From CAWJMD01 sp963700925 (GTDB lineage: Bacteria > Actinomycetota > Actinomycetes > Actinomycetales > CAWJMD01): a DNA stretch of 64,000 bases. The translations under genes and the position numbers were made by a program. Positions within the stretch are counted from its first letter, which is position 1. Each line of letters opens with the position of its first letter. Positions 16,996 to 25,918 of this stretch are shown here, piece after piece. The stretch spans positions 2,666,001 through 2,730,000 of the forward strand of contig OY969553.1 in NCBI GenBank assembly GCA_963700925.1, read 5' to 3'. A model generated the notes under the pieces. That model was given only the letters and a program-made list of their open reading frames with translations, ran no database searches and was not told the DNA's origin.

Positions 16996-18477
16996 GTGAG
17001 CACGACGCGTGGAGCCACGGTCGCCGCATGGTGGCCGTGGCTCGCGCTGCCCGCCGTTGCGACGGGGCTTGTCTCCGCAGGCCTGGCGCTCGGCCTCACC
17101 GACCCCGATGGCAACTGGATCAAGGGCGAGGCTTGGGTCAACGTGCCCCTCGCGATCGGGTTCAGTACGGTGGCGGCCGGGATCTGGTCGACTCGCCCAC
17201 ACCCGGTCGGCCTACGCCGTCTGGCTGTTCTCTACACCGTGGTCGGGCTGGGCGCCGCCTGCGTGCTCCCGGCCTACGGATGGGCCAGCAGCGACGTGGC
17301 GGGCGTGGAGGTCGCTGCCTGGGTCTCCAGCTGGGTGTGGTCGCTCGGTGCCGCGCCGCTCCTCGGGATCGGGCTTCTGCTCTATCCCGACGGTCACTTG
17401 CCCGGTCGCCGGTGGTGGCCTGCCGCCACCAGTGGCCTCGCCGGCATGGCGACGCTCACCGCGTCCGCGGCGCTCAGACCGGGGCCGCTCGAGGCTCACC
17501 CCGAGTTCTCCAACGCCGCCGGGCTGGGGAGCCGGGACTTCTGGGAGGTTGCCGGAACGGTCAGCTTCGCGCTCCTCATGCTGAGCGCGGCGCTCGGGGT
17601 GGCCGCCCTGGTCGTCAAGTTCCGGCGGGCTCCCGCCGGCGGTGACGTGCGCGGCCAGATCGGCGGCTTCTTGCTGGCGGGCGCCCTAGTCGTCGTGGCC
17701 GCCGTACTCCCCGATAGCGACGACCTGACCACCACTCTGTTGGGAGTCGCTGCAGTGAGCGCTCTTCCCGTCACGGTCGGGGCCGCCGTCGTTCGCCATC
17801 ACCTGCTCGACCAGCGAGCCGACGTCGAGGGGTTGAACCGGCGGGTGAAGGACCTGTCTACCTCACGCCGGCACATCGTCAACGAGCGCGAGGAGGAACG
17901 GGTGCGGCTGCGTCGGGACCTGCATGACGGGCTCGGCCCCTCGCTCGCGGCGATCGGTCTGGGTTTGCGGCAGCTGGAGCAACGGACCGGCGGTGGCGAC
18001 GGTGGCGACGTACGCGAGCTGGCCGACGAGGTGCAGCGTGCCGTCTCCGAGGTGCGCCGCATCTGCGACGGCCTTCGCCCTGCAGCCCTCAACGAGCTCG
18101 GCCTCGCGGGCGCGCTCACCGAGTCGATCGAACCCCTCCAGCGCTTCGGCCCGCGGATCACATTCACCGTCGACGACCTTCCGACGCTGGCCCCGGCGGT
18201 CGAGGTCGCCGCGTTCCGGATCGTGATGGAGGCGGTAACGAACGCCGTACGCCACGCTGACGCCCAGCACGTGCAGGTCCGGGTGGGGTACGACGACGGA
18301 GTCACTGTGCACGTGGCCGACGACGGTTGCGGACTTGCCAAGGAGCGGGTGCCTGGCGTCGGGCTCCGCGGCATGTCCGACCGCGCGGACGAGGTCGGCG
18401 GCCGGCTCACGATCCGATCTGGTTCCCCCGCCGGGACGGTTGTCCACGCCCGGCTTCCGGCGGCCGACCATGACTGA
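16996..18477 (+). CDS. Sensor histidine kinase, NarL-partner type
   Basis: 493 residues. The N-terminal half holds about eight membrane helices with no extracytoplasmic sensor domain of note. The dimerisation/phosphorylation helix reads EEERVRLRRDLHDGLGPSLAAIG with the phospho-acceptor His, the HisKA_3 signature. The HATPase domain has VTNAVRHADA (N box), ADDGCGL (G1) and GVGLRGMSDRADEVGG (G2). The GTG start is four bases after the upstream membrane gene, and the 3' end overlaps the response regulator by eight bases, showing tight coupling. The signal is unknown. Confidence 0.93.
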   Translation: MSTTRGATVAAWWPWLALPAVATGLVSAGLALGLTDPDGNWIKGEAWVNVPLAIGFSTVAAGIWSTRPHPVGLRRLAVLYTVVGLGAACVLPAYGWASSDVAGVEVAAWVSSWVWSLGAAPLLGIGLLLYPDGHLPGRRWWPAATSGLAGMATLTASAALRPGPLEAHPEFSNAAGLGSRDFWEVAGTVSFALLMLSAALGVAALVVKFRRAPAGGDVRGQIGGFLLAGALVVVAAVLPDSDDLTTTLLGVAAVSALPVTVGAAVVRHHLLDQRADVEGLNRRVKDLSTSRRHIVNEREEERVRLRRDLHDGLGPSLAAIGLGLRQLEQRTGGGDGGDVRELADEVQRAVSEVRRICDGLRPAALNELGLAGALTESIEPLQRFGPRITFTVDDLPTLAPAVEVAAFRIVMEAVTNAVRHADAQHVQVRVGYDDGVTVHVADDGCGLAKERVPGVGLRGMSDRADEVGGRLTIRSGSPAGTVVHARLPAADHD

Positions 18478-19114
18478 GTCCGTGCGGGTGTTGGTGGTCG
18501 AGGACCATCCGCTCTACCGGCAGGCGGTCACCTCTCTCGTCGACGGGATGGACCGGTGGCGGGTGATCGGGGCATACGCCGACGCGGAGGCCGCCATTCC
18601 GCACGCCCTGGTGGCGGACCTCGTTGTGCTCGACCTCGGGCTGCCCGGTATCGACGGCATCGAGGCGACCCGGCTATTCAAGGCGGCGAACCCGCAGGTG
18701 GCGATCCTGGTGCTGACCATGTCGCACGAGACACCCCTGCTCACCGCAGCCGTGCGTGCCGGTGCGCAGGGCTATGTGGTCAAGGGCTCGGAGCCGGAGG
18801 ACATCGAACGCGCCCTCCGTGCGGTGGCGCGCGGTCAGGTGGTCTTCGGCGAGCAGGTGGCCGCCGCCGTACTCGCCCAGGCTGGTCGGCGGACGACCGT
18901 GGCCGCTGACTCACGATTCCCGATGCTCTCGGCCCGCGAGGTGGAGGTACTCGACCTCATCGCCGCAGGCAAGTCGAACGCCGAGATCGCCTCGGCGCTG
19001 TTCGTTTCGCCCAAGACCGCCAAGAACCACGTCTCCAGCATCCTCGCCAAACTCGTCTGCACCCGGCCAGAGGCCGTGGCCCGCGCACGTGACGCCGGCT
19101 TCGGCCGCGGTTGA
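18470..19114 (+). CDS. Response regulator, NarL/FixJ family
   Basis: 214 residues. The receiver domain has the acidic pair in VVEDHPLYR, phospho-acceptor Asp in VVLDLGLPGIDG and Lys in GYVVKGSEP. The C-terminal LuxR-type helix-turn-helix is SAREVEVLDLIAAGKSNAEIASALFVSPKTAKNHVSSI (read in shorter parts). The ATG at 18470 overlaps the kinase stop in ATGACTGA. It is the cognate regulator of the kinase and probably controls the three-gene operon 16323-19114 or other targets. Confidence 0.93.
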   Translation: MTESVRVLVVEDHPLYRQAVTSLVDGMDRWRVIGAYADAEAAIPHALVADLVVLDLGLPGIDGIEATRLFKAANPQVAILVLTMSHETPLLTAAVRAGAQGYVVKGSEPEDIERALRAVARGQVVFGEQVAAAVLAQAGRRTTVAADSRFPMLSAREVEVLDLIAAGKSNAEIASALFVSPKTAKNHVSSILAKLVCTRPEAVARARDAGFGRG

Positions 19115-19387
19115 GCCCGCCTGGCGCCCAGAGGGTCCGGCCGCGCCTCGGACTACTGGGGACCGGTCGTCGTCGTCGCTGATTGCCTGTGTCATTGTGC
19201 GAAGTGACGCGGACTCGCTTGATCTTCCCGGGCCGCGCACGCGGACGGCGGTCGCGGCATGTATCTGAACAACCGCTCATCGGCAGATCCGTACGTCCTT
19301 CCTGACCTCAGGACGCCTAAGTCCCTGATCTGTCGCACATCAGGTGGCAGAGAGCCGTCGCGCATCACCTGTCGGATCACACCCGTG

Positions 19388-19833
19388 AGGGCAAGGTCAC
19401 TTCGGCGTCGTGCTGGACGTGTGCTCGCGCCGGGTCGTCGGCTGGTCGATCGACTCTTCGCCTACCGCGGCCTTGGTCACCAACGCTCTGGGAATGGCCA
19501 TCGCGACTCGGCGCCCCACGCCGGCACGGTGATCCACTCCGACCACGGGGTGCAGTTCGGGTCCTGGGCCTTCACCCGCAGGGCAAGGACTCCGGTCTGC
19601 TGCCCTCGATGGGCTCCATCAACGACTGCTATGACAACGCGGTCATCGAGTCGTTCTGGTCACGGATGCAGGTCGAACTGCTAGACCGGCGGCGGTGGCG
19701 CACCCGGTTGGAGCTCGCCATCTCGATCTTCGAGTACCTCGAGATCTTCCACAACAGACAGCGTCGGCACTCCGCGCTCGGCTGGCTCACACCCCTAGAG
19801 TTCGAGACAAGACAACCGATCACCGTGGCCTAG
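19388..19833 (+). pseudogene. IS3-family transposase (OrfB) remnant
   Basis: Pieces of the rve domain appear in different frames: HFGVVLDVCSRRVVGWSID, TVIHSDHGVQFGS with the second Asp, and an open 74-residue tail MGSINDCYDNAVIESFW with the catalytic Glu, ending HNRQRRHSALGWLTPLEFE. At least two frameshifts separate them, and the first third of OrfB plus OrfA are missing. It is a dead insertion sequence left between the two-component genes and the Lrp regulator. Confidence 0.85.
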
Positions 19834-19944
19834 ATTCCAGCAATCCGGCTCCACGAAACCCGGCTCACACCAGAGCCTCCACTGAACCCCGGGCGGTTCA
19901 CCCTCTTCTCTGACTGGAAGCCCTACCCGAAGGAATCGGCCACT

Positions 19945-20406
19945 GTGGACGCCATCAATGACAAGATCGTTGCCGAACTGACCCGCAACGCCCGTGTCTC
20001 GTACGCTGAACTTGCCATCAAAGTGTCGTTGTCTCGCAACGCGGTGCGCCAGCGTGTCGAACGGCTCGAGCGTCAAGGACACATCGCCGGCTACACCATC
20101 GTCCGCGCTGGCCACGACACCGGCGATGTCGTATCGGCGCTCGTGCTCGTCTACCGCCAGGACCGTATGCGCGGCGGCGATGTCCTCGCTGCGCTCAAAG
20201 GCATTCCGGAGGTTGTCATCTGCGAGGTTCTCAGCGGCGACTTCGACCTCATGGTGCGTCTGGAGGCGGCCTCGCTCGAACGCGTACGCGGCATCTGGGA
20301 GGACATCGCACAGATGCCGGGCGTACGGGACACGGTCACGGCGCTCACTCTGTCCACGGTGGTCAACCGCCGCCAAGGAGGGTGCCCTTCTGCGGTACAG
20401 GACTGA
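19945..20406 (+). CDS. Lrp/AsnC-family regulator
   Basis: 153 residues. The N-terminal winged helix-turn-helix is recognisable (DAINDKIVAELTRNARVSY, then ELAIKVSLSRNAVRQRVERLE), and a C-terminal RAM/ligand domain follows (GDVLAALKGIPEVVICEVLSGDFDLMVRLEA). The GTG at 19945 is preceded by GAAGGA. Proteins of this family sense amino acids and often regulate nearby amino-acid metabolism. The next gene, 874 bases downstream, is a homoserine dehydrogenase, followed by the SBP-RidA-PLP enzyme module, so an amino-acid-like effector is plausible. Confidence 0.9.
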   Translation: MDAINDKIVAELTRNARVSYAELAIKVSLSRNAVRQRVERLERQGHIAGYTIVRAGHDTGDVVSALVLVYRQDRMRGGDVLAALKGIPEVVICEVLSGDFDLMVRLEAASLERVRGIWEDIAQMPGVRDTVTALTLSTVVNRRQGGCPSAVQD

Positions 20407-21279
20407 GCAGCCTCAGTCAGCCTGATCTTTCTGCTCAGTCTGCTCGGTCTGCTCGGTCTGCTCGCTCTGAACGCGGGAAGTGCCTTTCTGACCGCCCGAT
20501 CTGCCCCACGTGGACCTGGTGCTCGATACACGGTCAAGTGCGTCAGGGCGAGCAGGATCGGTCTGGCTGCCGACATAGCCGGTTCGCCGGGCGATCGCCA
20601 TTGCATCGCGCGGTGTTATCCGGCAGGGAATCTCCGGGGTCCTGGCTGCCCGGACCCGCCGGCCGCGCCCTTGCCGGACGGAAGCGACCACGGCTTATGA
20701 CCATGGGACGTGTCAGATACCCAGAGAAGTCCCTTCTCTGCCGCCCCGACAGACGCTGAATGTCGGTCAGCCATGCTTCGCCGTCGCCAGGACGACCGTC
20801 AGCGCAACGCTGTTCGTCGACCACCTGTGAAGCCGTCTACGTGACAGGAATCGTCGTGCCACGGACGAAGCCGGGAGGTGCCGGGCGCCCTCACCTAGAC
20901 CCGCAGCGGCCAACCGAAGCTTCCTGCATGGACGGCAGATGCGCGGCTCTTCGACCCGGCGTTCGTCCGGGACGAAGGTGGGCCCTCCAGGAATGGTGGT
21001 GGAGCAGGGGGCCGGCGAGGCTCCCGGCTCATGCTTCGCGCCGCATCGGGTGTCCCGGCACTCAACCGAGCCGCAAGGACACCGAACAGCGGTCGCAGCC
21101 CACGTACGGGCGAGAGCAGTGGCGGCTACTGGCTCGCTCTCCCCCGCGGGATGGGCAGATCGTCGTGCCGAGGTGCAGAACGGCAGGCTCTATGGCCGTT
21201 GCGACATGGAGCAAGTGACCGGCCGGAGGGTGAGGATCTCAGCAGCCCACCGGGGTGGGCACTGACAAGGAGTGATCAC
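20407..21279. other. 873-bp region without a recognisable gene
   Basis: Contains a short TCTGCTCGG tandem repeat (about 20430-20465) directly after the Lrp gene, and otherwise only short frames without family features. No terminator, RNA gene or transposase fragment was recognised. The last 12 bases hold the ribosome site AAGGAG of the homoserine dehydrogenase. Confidence 0.5.
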
Positions 21280-22371
21280 ATGGACCGACACGATCTCACC
21301 CTCATCGGATTCGGCGGTGTCAACCGCGCCCTCGCCGAGCTCATCGTTCAGCGCGGCGACGACCTTGCTCGTGAGCTGGGGTTCACTCTGCGCGTCGTAG
21401 CCATCACCGACCTGCGGGCCGGTTCCCTGGTCGACACCGACGGCATCGACCTCGTGCCGCTCCTGTCCACGGAACCCGATGCGCTGAGCTTCGCCGGCCT
21501 GGCCGGCGGAAGTGCCGATCCGCGCAATGAGTGGGTGATCCGCCACGTGCCAGCGGAGATCGTGGTCGAAGCGACGTACACGAACCCCACCGACGGTGAG
21601 CCCGCACTTTCCCATGTGCGCTGGGCCCTCGAGTCCGGCAAACACGTGTGCACCACAAACAAGGGACCAGTCGCCCTCGCCGGCCAGGCTCTCAAGGCGC
21701 TGGCCGCCGAGCACGGTGTCAGCTTCGAGTTCGAGGGCTCGGTGCTCAGCGGCACCCCCATCCTGCGAACGGCCCAACGCATGTTCGGCGGACTGCGGGT
21801 CGAGGGCGTCCAGGGCATCATGAACGGCACCTCGAACTACATCCTCGGCCGACTTGAAGAAGGCCTCGACCTGCCGGCCGCCATCGCCGAAGCCCAGGAA
21901 CGCGGATACGCCGAGGCCGACCCCACCGCCGACCTCGAAGGTCACGACGTTCAACTCAAGGTCATGATCCTGGCCAACGAGATCCTCGGCGCCAGGCTGC
22001 GCCGCGAAGACGTCCCGTGCGAAGGCATCTCTGGCATCACAGCCCGAGAGGTGCAGGACGCCGCGTCGAAAGGGCTGCACTGGAAACTGGTCGGCTCGGC
22101 GAAACGACGCGCGGACGGCACGGTGGCCGCCAGGGTGGCGCCCCAGCCCCTTCCCGCTCATCACCCACTCGCTGGAACTCGCGGAGCAGTCAACGCAGTG
22201 GCCTTCTACACCGATCTCCTCGGCACGGTCACGGTGTCCGGCCCCGGCGCCGGCCGCATCGAGACCGCCTATGCCCTGCTCACAGACATCATCGCCATCC
22301 ACAAGCGCCAGCACTCATGGGAGGGCCCTTGGGGAGAGGAGTGCACACAAATGTGCATTCCAGCATGTTGA
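21280..22371 (+). CDS. Homoserine dehydrogenase-like oxidoreductase, altered C-terminus
   Basis: NAD(P)-dependent oxidoreductase of the homoserine dehydrogenase fold. The Rossmann motif GFGGVNRALAEL is at the N-terminus. NKGPVA, GTPILRTAQ and the family signature GIMNGTSNYILGRLEEG...AEADPTADLEGHDVQLK follow, the last including the catalytic Asp/Lys region. There is no ACT domain. The ATG at 21280 has AAGGAG seven bases upstream. After SYALLTDIIAI-type sequence the end (EECTQMCIPAC) looks foreign and abuts a HAD fragment, so the last few residues may come from a deletion junction. In this setting it may act on a homoserine-like or hydroxy-amino-acid intermediate rather than in threonine biosynthesis (inference). 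Confidence 0.85.
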   Translation: MDRHDLTLIGFGGVNRALAELIVQRGDDLARELGFTLRVVAITDLRAGSLVDTDGIDLVPLLSTEPDALSFAGLAGGSADPRNEWVIRHVPAEIVVEATYTNPTDGEPALSHVRWALESGKHVCTTNKGPVALAGQALKALAAEHGVSFEFEGSVLSGTPILRTAQRMFGGLRVEGVQGIMNGTSNYILGRLEEGLDLPAAIAEAQERGYAEADPTADLEGHDVQLKVMILANEILGARLRREDVPCEGISGITAREVQDAASKGLHWKLVGSAKRRADGTVAARVAPQPLPAHHPLAGTRGAVNAVAFYTDLLGTVTVSGPGAGRIETAYALLTDIIAIHKRQHSWEGPWGEECTQMCIPAC

Positions 22372-22373
22372 GA

Positions 22374-22580
22374 GCATATCGGAGAGGCTCGGCGTGGCAC
22401 CTGAGGAGGTCGTGCACGTCTCCTCGAGTCCCCAGTACGACCACCGGCCGGCGTTCGACGTCGGCATCAAGAACAAGGTCTACCTCGACCGCGGTTGGGA
22501 GCCGGAACAGCCGTGGCTGGGCTGCACCCATTACTGAAATGGCGGAGCCACCGGTGCTCTTCGGTCTCGAGCGTGCGTGA
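22374..22580 (+). pseudogene. C-terminal fragment of a HAD hydrolase (copy A)
   Basis: The frame reads ERLGVAPEEVVHVSSSPQYD then IKNKVYLDRGWEPEQPWLG. This closely matches the end of the intact HAD protein at 33352-34032 (KLGVAPDEIVHVSASPMYDH...). A frameshift after WLG moves the last block, PPVLFGLERA, into another frame. The first about 170 codons are absent. A second, differently deleted remnant lies in the same place before module copy 2, so the ancestral module began with this gene. Confidence 0.85.
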
Positions 22581-22678
22581 GGCGGCCGAGGCATCCACAT
22601 CGTTCGACAACAGTTCCATCAATCAACCGCTCGTGACCGTTTCGTCGGCGCGCCGGCACACCTAGAAGGAAGCTCCTG

Positions 22679-24241
22679 ATGACGCGACTTCGTTGGGCAA
22701 GTGGCTTTGTAATCGTCGCTCTGACCGCGACGGGGTGCGGGATGGGGGACGGCGATGGGGGTGGCGGTGGCGGTGACGGTGGGGAGGCTGGCGATAGCGC
22801 TGGCGGTGGTCATCTGGTCTATGCCGAGCAGTTCGTCCCTGCGTCGGCGTGGGCGGTGGAGACGAACGACGCGCATCCGCTGACGCGGGCGGGGTGCTTG
22901 GAGACGTTGGTGAGGTACGGGTTCGACGGTGAGCTGGAGCCGATGCTGGCGACGGAGTGGAGCCAGGTGGAGCCGACGACGTGGGAGTTCACGCTGCGTG
23001 AGGGGGTGTCGTTCCAGGACGGTACGCCGATGGATGCGGAGGCGGTCGCCGGTGCGCTGACCCATGTGCTGGGGGTGCCGACCCCGGCGCGGGCGTTCAA
23101 CGCCGATGTGATCTCGGGGGTGTCGGCGGTGGAGGGGTCGACGGTCCAGATCACCACTCCGGCGCCGGATCCGCTGGTGCCGCTGCGGGTGGCCAACCCG
23201 AATGCCGGGATCCTGGCTCCGAAGGCGTATGCGGGTGAGCAGATCGACATCGTCGGTACCTGCACCGGCCCGTTCACGGTGACCGAGGAGGTGCCGCAGC
23301 AGTCGCTGAAGCTGGAGGCCAACGCGGACTACTGGGGTGGGGAGGTCACCCTGGACTCCGCTGAGGTGCGCTTCGTCGGTGACGGTGCGGCACGGGCCAC
23401 GCAGCTGCAGGCCGGTGAGGCCCAGATCGCCAAGAGCCTCCCGGTGGCGAACCTGAGTGGCCTGGAGGGTGACTCGAACCTGCAGATCCAGAAGCTGAGC
23501 CTCAGGCGGACGACCGTGATGATGCTCAACAACTCCCGTCCGCCGTTCGACAACCCGCTGGTGCGGCAGGCGATCCAGAAGGCGGTGGACACCCAGGCGA
23601 TCGTCGACGGGGTCTACGAGGGCGCCGGCACGGCTGCCGTCGGCCCGTTCGGCCCGGACACCGACTGGGCACCTGAGGGCGCCGCGGCGAATCAGGTCGA
23701 CCTGGACGAGGCGCGCTCCCTGCTCGAGCAGGCGGGCGTCGACCCTGAGTCGCTGACGTTCGAGCTCCAGACCTACATCGAGCGACCCGAGCTGCCCGAC
23801 GTCGCTGCCGTCATCCAGGCCCAACTGGCCGAGCTCGGGATCGAGGTCAAGATCAAGTCGAGTGAGTCCGCCGCGCTGGAGCCGGGCTGGCTCGAGGGCT
23901 CCTTCGATGCCACCCTGCTGTCCCGCGGCTACCTGGTGGACGTGGCCGACCCGGGCGGGTACCTGCGTTCGGACTGGACCTGCGAGGGCGGGTACAACAT
24001 CGCCCACTACTGCGACCCCGAGACCGACCAGCAGATCCAGGACGCGGTCGCGATCGCGGACGCCGAACAGCGCAACGCCGCCTACCAGGAGCTCGCCGCG
24101 AAGCTGCAGGAGGAGGCGGCCAGCGTCTGGCTGCTCCACGAGGACGCGGTCTGGGGCCTCGGGGCCGGCGTCGAGGGCTTCCAGCCCCACCCGCTGGACC
24201 TGTACGTCCTCACCCCCGGGCTCGCCCTCGGCGGCAACTGA
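22679..24241 (+). CDS. ABC-type solute-binding lipoprotein, family 5 (module copy 1)
   Basis: 520 residues. A lipoprotein signal has lipobox LTATGC (Cys20), followed by a Gly/Asp-rich linker. The body is a peptide/nickel-type solute-binding protein (SBP_bac_5): LVRYGFDGELEPMLATEW, FTLREGVSFQDGTPMDAEAV, GTCTGPFTVTEEV and NNSRPPFDNPLVRQAIQKAVD. Binding should occur outside the membrane. No permease or ATPase gene is nearby, so it must use a transporter encoded elsewhere or act as a sensor. The start has AAGGA upstream. From residue about 30 onward it is identical to the protein at 35053. RidA starts 16 bases after the stop. Confidence 0.92.
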   Translation: MTRLRWASGFVIVALTATGCGMGDGDGGGGGGDGGEAGDSAGGGHLVYAEQFVPASAWAVETNDAHPLTRAGCLETLVRYGFDGELEPMLATEWSQVEPTTWEFTLREGVSFQDGTPMDAEAVAGALTHVLGVPTPARAFNADVISGVSAVEGSTVQITTPAPDPLVPLRVANPNAGILAPKAYAGEQIDIVGTCTGPFTVTEEVPQQSLKLEANADYWGGEVTLDSAEVRFVGDGAARATQLQAGEAQIAKSLPVANLSGLEGDSNLQIQKLSLRRTTVMMLNNSRPPFDNPLVRQAIQKAVDTQAIVDGVYEGAGTAAVGPFGPDTDWAPEGAAANQVDLDEARSLLEQAGVDPESLTFELQTYIERPELPDVAAVIQAQLAELGIEVKIKSSESAALEPGWLEGSFDATLLSRGYLVDVADPGGYLRSDWTCEGGYNIAHYCDPETDQQIQDAVAIADAEQRNAAYQELAAKLQEEAASVWLLHEDAVWGLGAGVEGFQPHPLDLYVLTPGLALGGN

Positions 24242-24257
24242 GAAGGAGGACGAACAG

Positions 24258-24734
24258 GTGACCGAGCTCGACGCGACCAGCACGTCGCCGTCGGAGCGGC
24301 TCCGGGCCCTCGGCCTGGACCTCCCCGGCGTCGGCGCCAGCACGACGTACCTGAACCACAACAGGGTCGACTCCAGCGTGTACGTGGCGGGCCAGCTGCC
24401 CTACAAGGACGGTGAGCTGCTGGGCCAGGGCATCCTGGGTCGCGACGTGGAGCTGGAGACCGGGCGGGGGCTGGCGCGGCAGGCTGCGCTGAACGCACTC
24501 GCTGTTGCCGCGGACGCGGTAGGCGGCCTGGACCGGGTCCGGATCGTGCAGATGCTGGTCTTCGTGGCCAGTACGCCGGACTTCGGTCAGCAGTCGAGCG
24601 TCGCCGACGCGGCCAGCGAGCTGCTCATCGACGTGCTCGGCGAGAACGGCCGTCACGCCCGCACCGCCATCGGTGTCGCCGGTCTGCCGCGGAACAGTCC
24701 GGTCGAGATCCAGATGGTCTGCACGGCGGCCTAG
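24258..24734 (+). CDS. ridA: RidA-family enamine/imine deaminase (module copy 1)
   Basis: 158 residues of the YjgF/Rid fold, type Rid-like with an N-terminal extension (SERLRALGLDLPGV). Conserved blocks include VAGQLPYKDG, AALNALAVAADAVGGLDRV, and the C-terminal HARTAIGVAGLPRNSPVEIQM, whose Arg in ARTAIG corresponds to the catalytic Arg of RidA. The family hydrolyses reactive enamines/imines from PLP enzymes and amine oxidases. The GTG start follows AGGAGG. It sits between the solute-binding protein and the PLP enzyme, whose intermediates it would clear. The protein is identical to the second copy at 36620. Confidence 0.92.
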   Translation: MTELDATSTSPSERLRALGLDLPGVGASTTYLNHNRVDSSVYVAGQLPYKDGELLGQGILGRDVELETGRGLARQAALNALAVAADAVGGLDRVRIVQMLVFVASTPDFGQQSSVADAASELLIDVLGENGRHARTAIGVAGLPRNSPVEIQMVCTAA

Positions 24735-24776
24735 GGCCGGCATCAACCACACCCCTTCGGATTCGAGGAGTGCAGC

Positions 24777-25883
24777 GTGCACAGGCTTGAACGAGTTCTG
24801 GACGGCCTGGCCGGCCGGGTGGACACACCGTCGCCGATCGTCCTGCTGGATGTGATGCAGCGCAACATCGACCGGATGCAGGCCTTCGCCGCCGAGCACG
24901 ACCTGCAGGTGCGCCCGCATGTCAAGACGCACAAGTGCGTCCAGATCGGGCGCCTGCAGGTCGAGGCCGGCGCGGTCGGGATCACCGCCGGCAACGTCGG
25001 TGAGGCGGAGGTGTTCGCAGCGGCCGGGTTCGACGACATCTTCATCGCCTACCCGCTCTGGCCGGCGGGGACCAAGGGCGAGCGGATCCGCCGCCTGGCC
25101 CAGACGACCCGGCTGCGGGTCGGGGTCGACAGCGTCGCGGCGATCGACGTCCTGGCCGAGGCGATGGGTGACGAACCCGACCGGCTCCAGGTCGTGGTCG
25201 AGATCGACTGCGGTGCCCGCCGGTCCGGCGCGCCGCCGGAGGCCACCGGTGATCTGGCGCTGGCCGCGCGCAAGCGTGGGCTGGTGCCGGCCGGGGTCTA
25301 CACCTACCCCGGGCACGGCTCCCGCGGTCCGGACGCCCGTCAGCCGGCAGCCCACGATCAGGAGGTCGGGCTGACCACCGCGGTGCGCAGCCTGGCAGGC
25401 GTCGGCGTCACCGCGCAGGTGGTCAGCGCCGGCTCCACCCCGACCGTCGAGTTCTCCACCGGCAGCCCGATCACCGAGGTCCGGCCCGGTGAGTACGTCT
25501 TCTGCGACCTGGGCAACACCCGGCTGGGCGCCTGCAGCGAAGACCAGATCGCCCTGTTCGTGGCCGCCACGGTGGTCAGCGACTGGGTCCCCGGTCAGGT
25601 CATCGTCGACGTCGGCACCAAGGCCCTGGGCCGAGAAGGCACCCCGGAGAAGGGGTACGGCGGCGTCGCCGGCAGGAAGGCGGTCCTTTCCCGCCTCAAC
25701 GAGTACCACGGGTACCTCGCCGTGCCCGCCGGTGAAGCCCGGCCCAGCGTCGGCACCGTGATCCCGGTGGTCCCGAACCACTGCTGCCCGGTGGTGATCG
25801 GGTTCGAGGACCTCATCATCACCGACAGCGACGGAACCTCGCTGCAACGGTGGCCGGTCGACGCCCGCGGATTCCTCAACTGA
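24777..25883 (+). CDS. D-threonine aldolase / D-serine dehydratase-like PLP enzyme (module copy 1)
   Basis: 368 residues, fold type III PLP enzyme. Schiff-base Lys50 lies in RPHVKTHKC and the alanine-racemase-like barrel runs to about residue 245. The C-terminal beta domain carries PNHCCP, whose His and Cys bind the metal in D-threonine aldolases and DSD1 D-serine dehydratases. The reaction would be retro-aldol cleavage or dehydration of a D-3-hydroxy-amino acid. Sequence alone does not say which. GTG 24777 follows GAGGAG. The dehydratase route yields an enamine, the substrate of the adjacent RidA. It differs from copy 2 by about one residue (GRKAVLS against GRRAVLS). Confidence 0.9.
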   Translation: MHRLERVLDGLAGRVDTPSPIVLLDVMQRNIDRMQAFAAEHDLQVRPHVKTHKCVQIGRLQVEAGAVGITAGNVGEAEVFAAAGFDDIFIAYPLWPAGTKGERIRRLAQTTRLRVGVDSVAAIDVLAEAMGDEPDRLQVVVEIDCGARRSGAPPEATGDLALAARKRGLVPAGVYTYPGHGSRGPDARQPAAHDQEVGLTTAVRSLAGVGVTAQVVSAGSTPTVEFSTGSPITEVRPGEYVFCDLGNTRLGACSEDQIALFVAATVVSDWVPGQVIVDVGTKALGREGTPEKGYGGVAGRKAVLSRLNEYHGYLAVPAGEARPSVGTVIPVVPNHCCPVVIGFEDLIITDSDGTSLQRWPVDARGFLN

Positions 25884-25918
25884 CCCGCCCCTCTGGCATG
25901 AACTGGAAAGGAGTAGTT

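Larger units (their letters stand above)
22767..25885. repeat. 3.1-kb near-identical direct repeat, copy 1
   Basis: Matches 35129-38247 base for base with a constant offset of 12362 and no indels. By eye I find only about ten substitutions, for example A23824 against G36186 and a cluster around 25677-25700. Sequence similarity drops sharply outside both ends, although the upstream flanks remain related at protein level. Confidence 0.93.

Noticed and set aside
18335..18470. Longer N-terminus for the response regulator
   Set aside because: The receiver domain starts directly after ATG 18470, and the upstream codons lie within the kinase ATPase domain.
20430..20467. Short repeats as a CRISPR array
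   Set aside because: Units are about nine bases with no spacers and no cas genes in the window.
20543..20824. Minus-strand open frame in the Lrp-homoserine dehydrogenase gap
   Set aside because: No ribosome site, no family features, and a composition typical of random high-GC frames.
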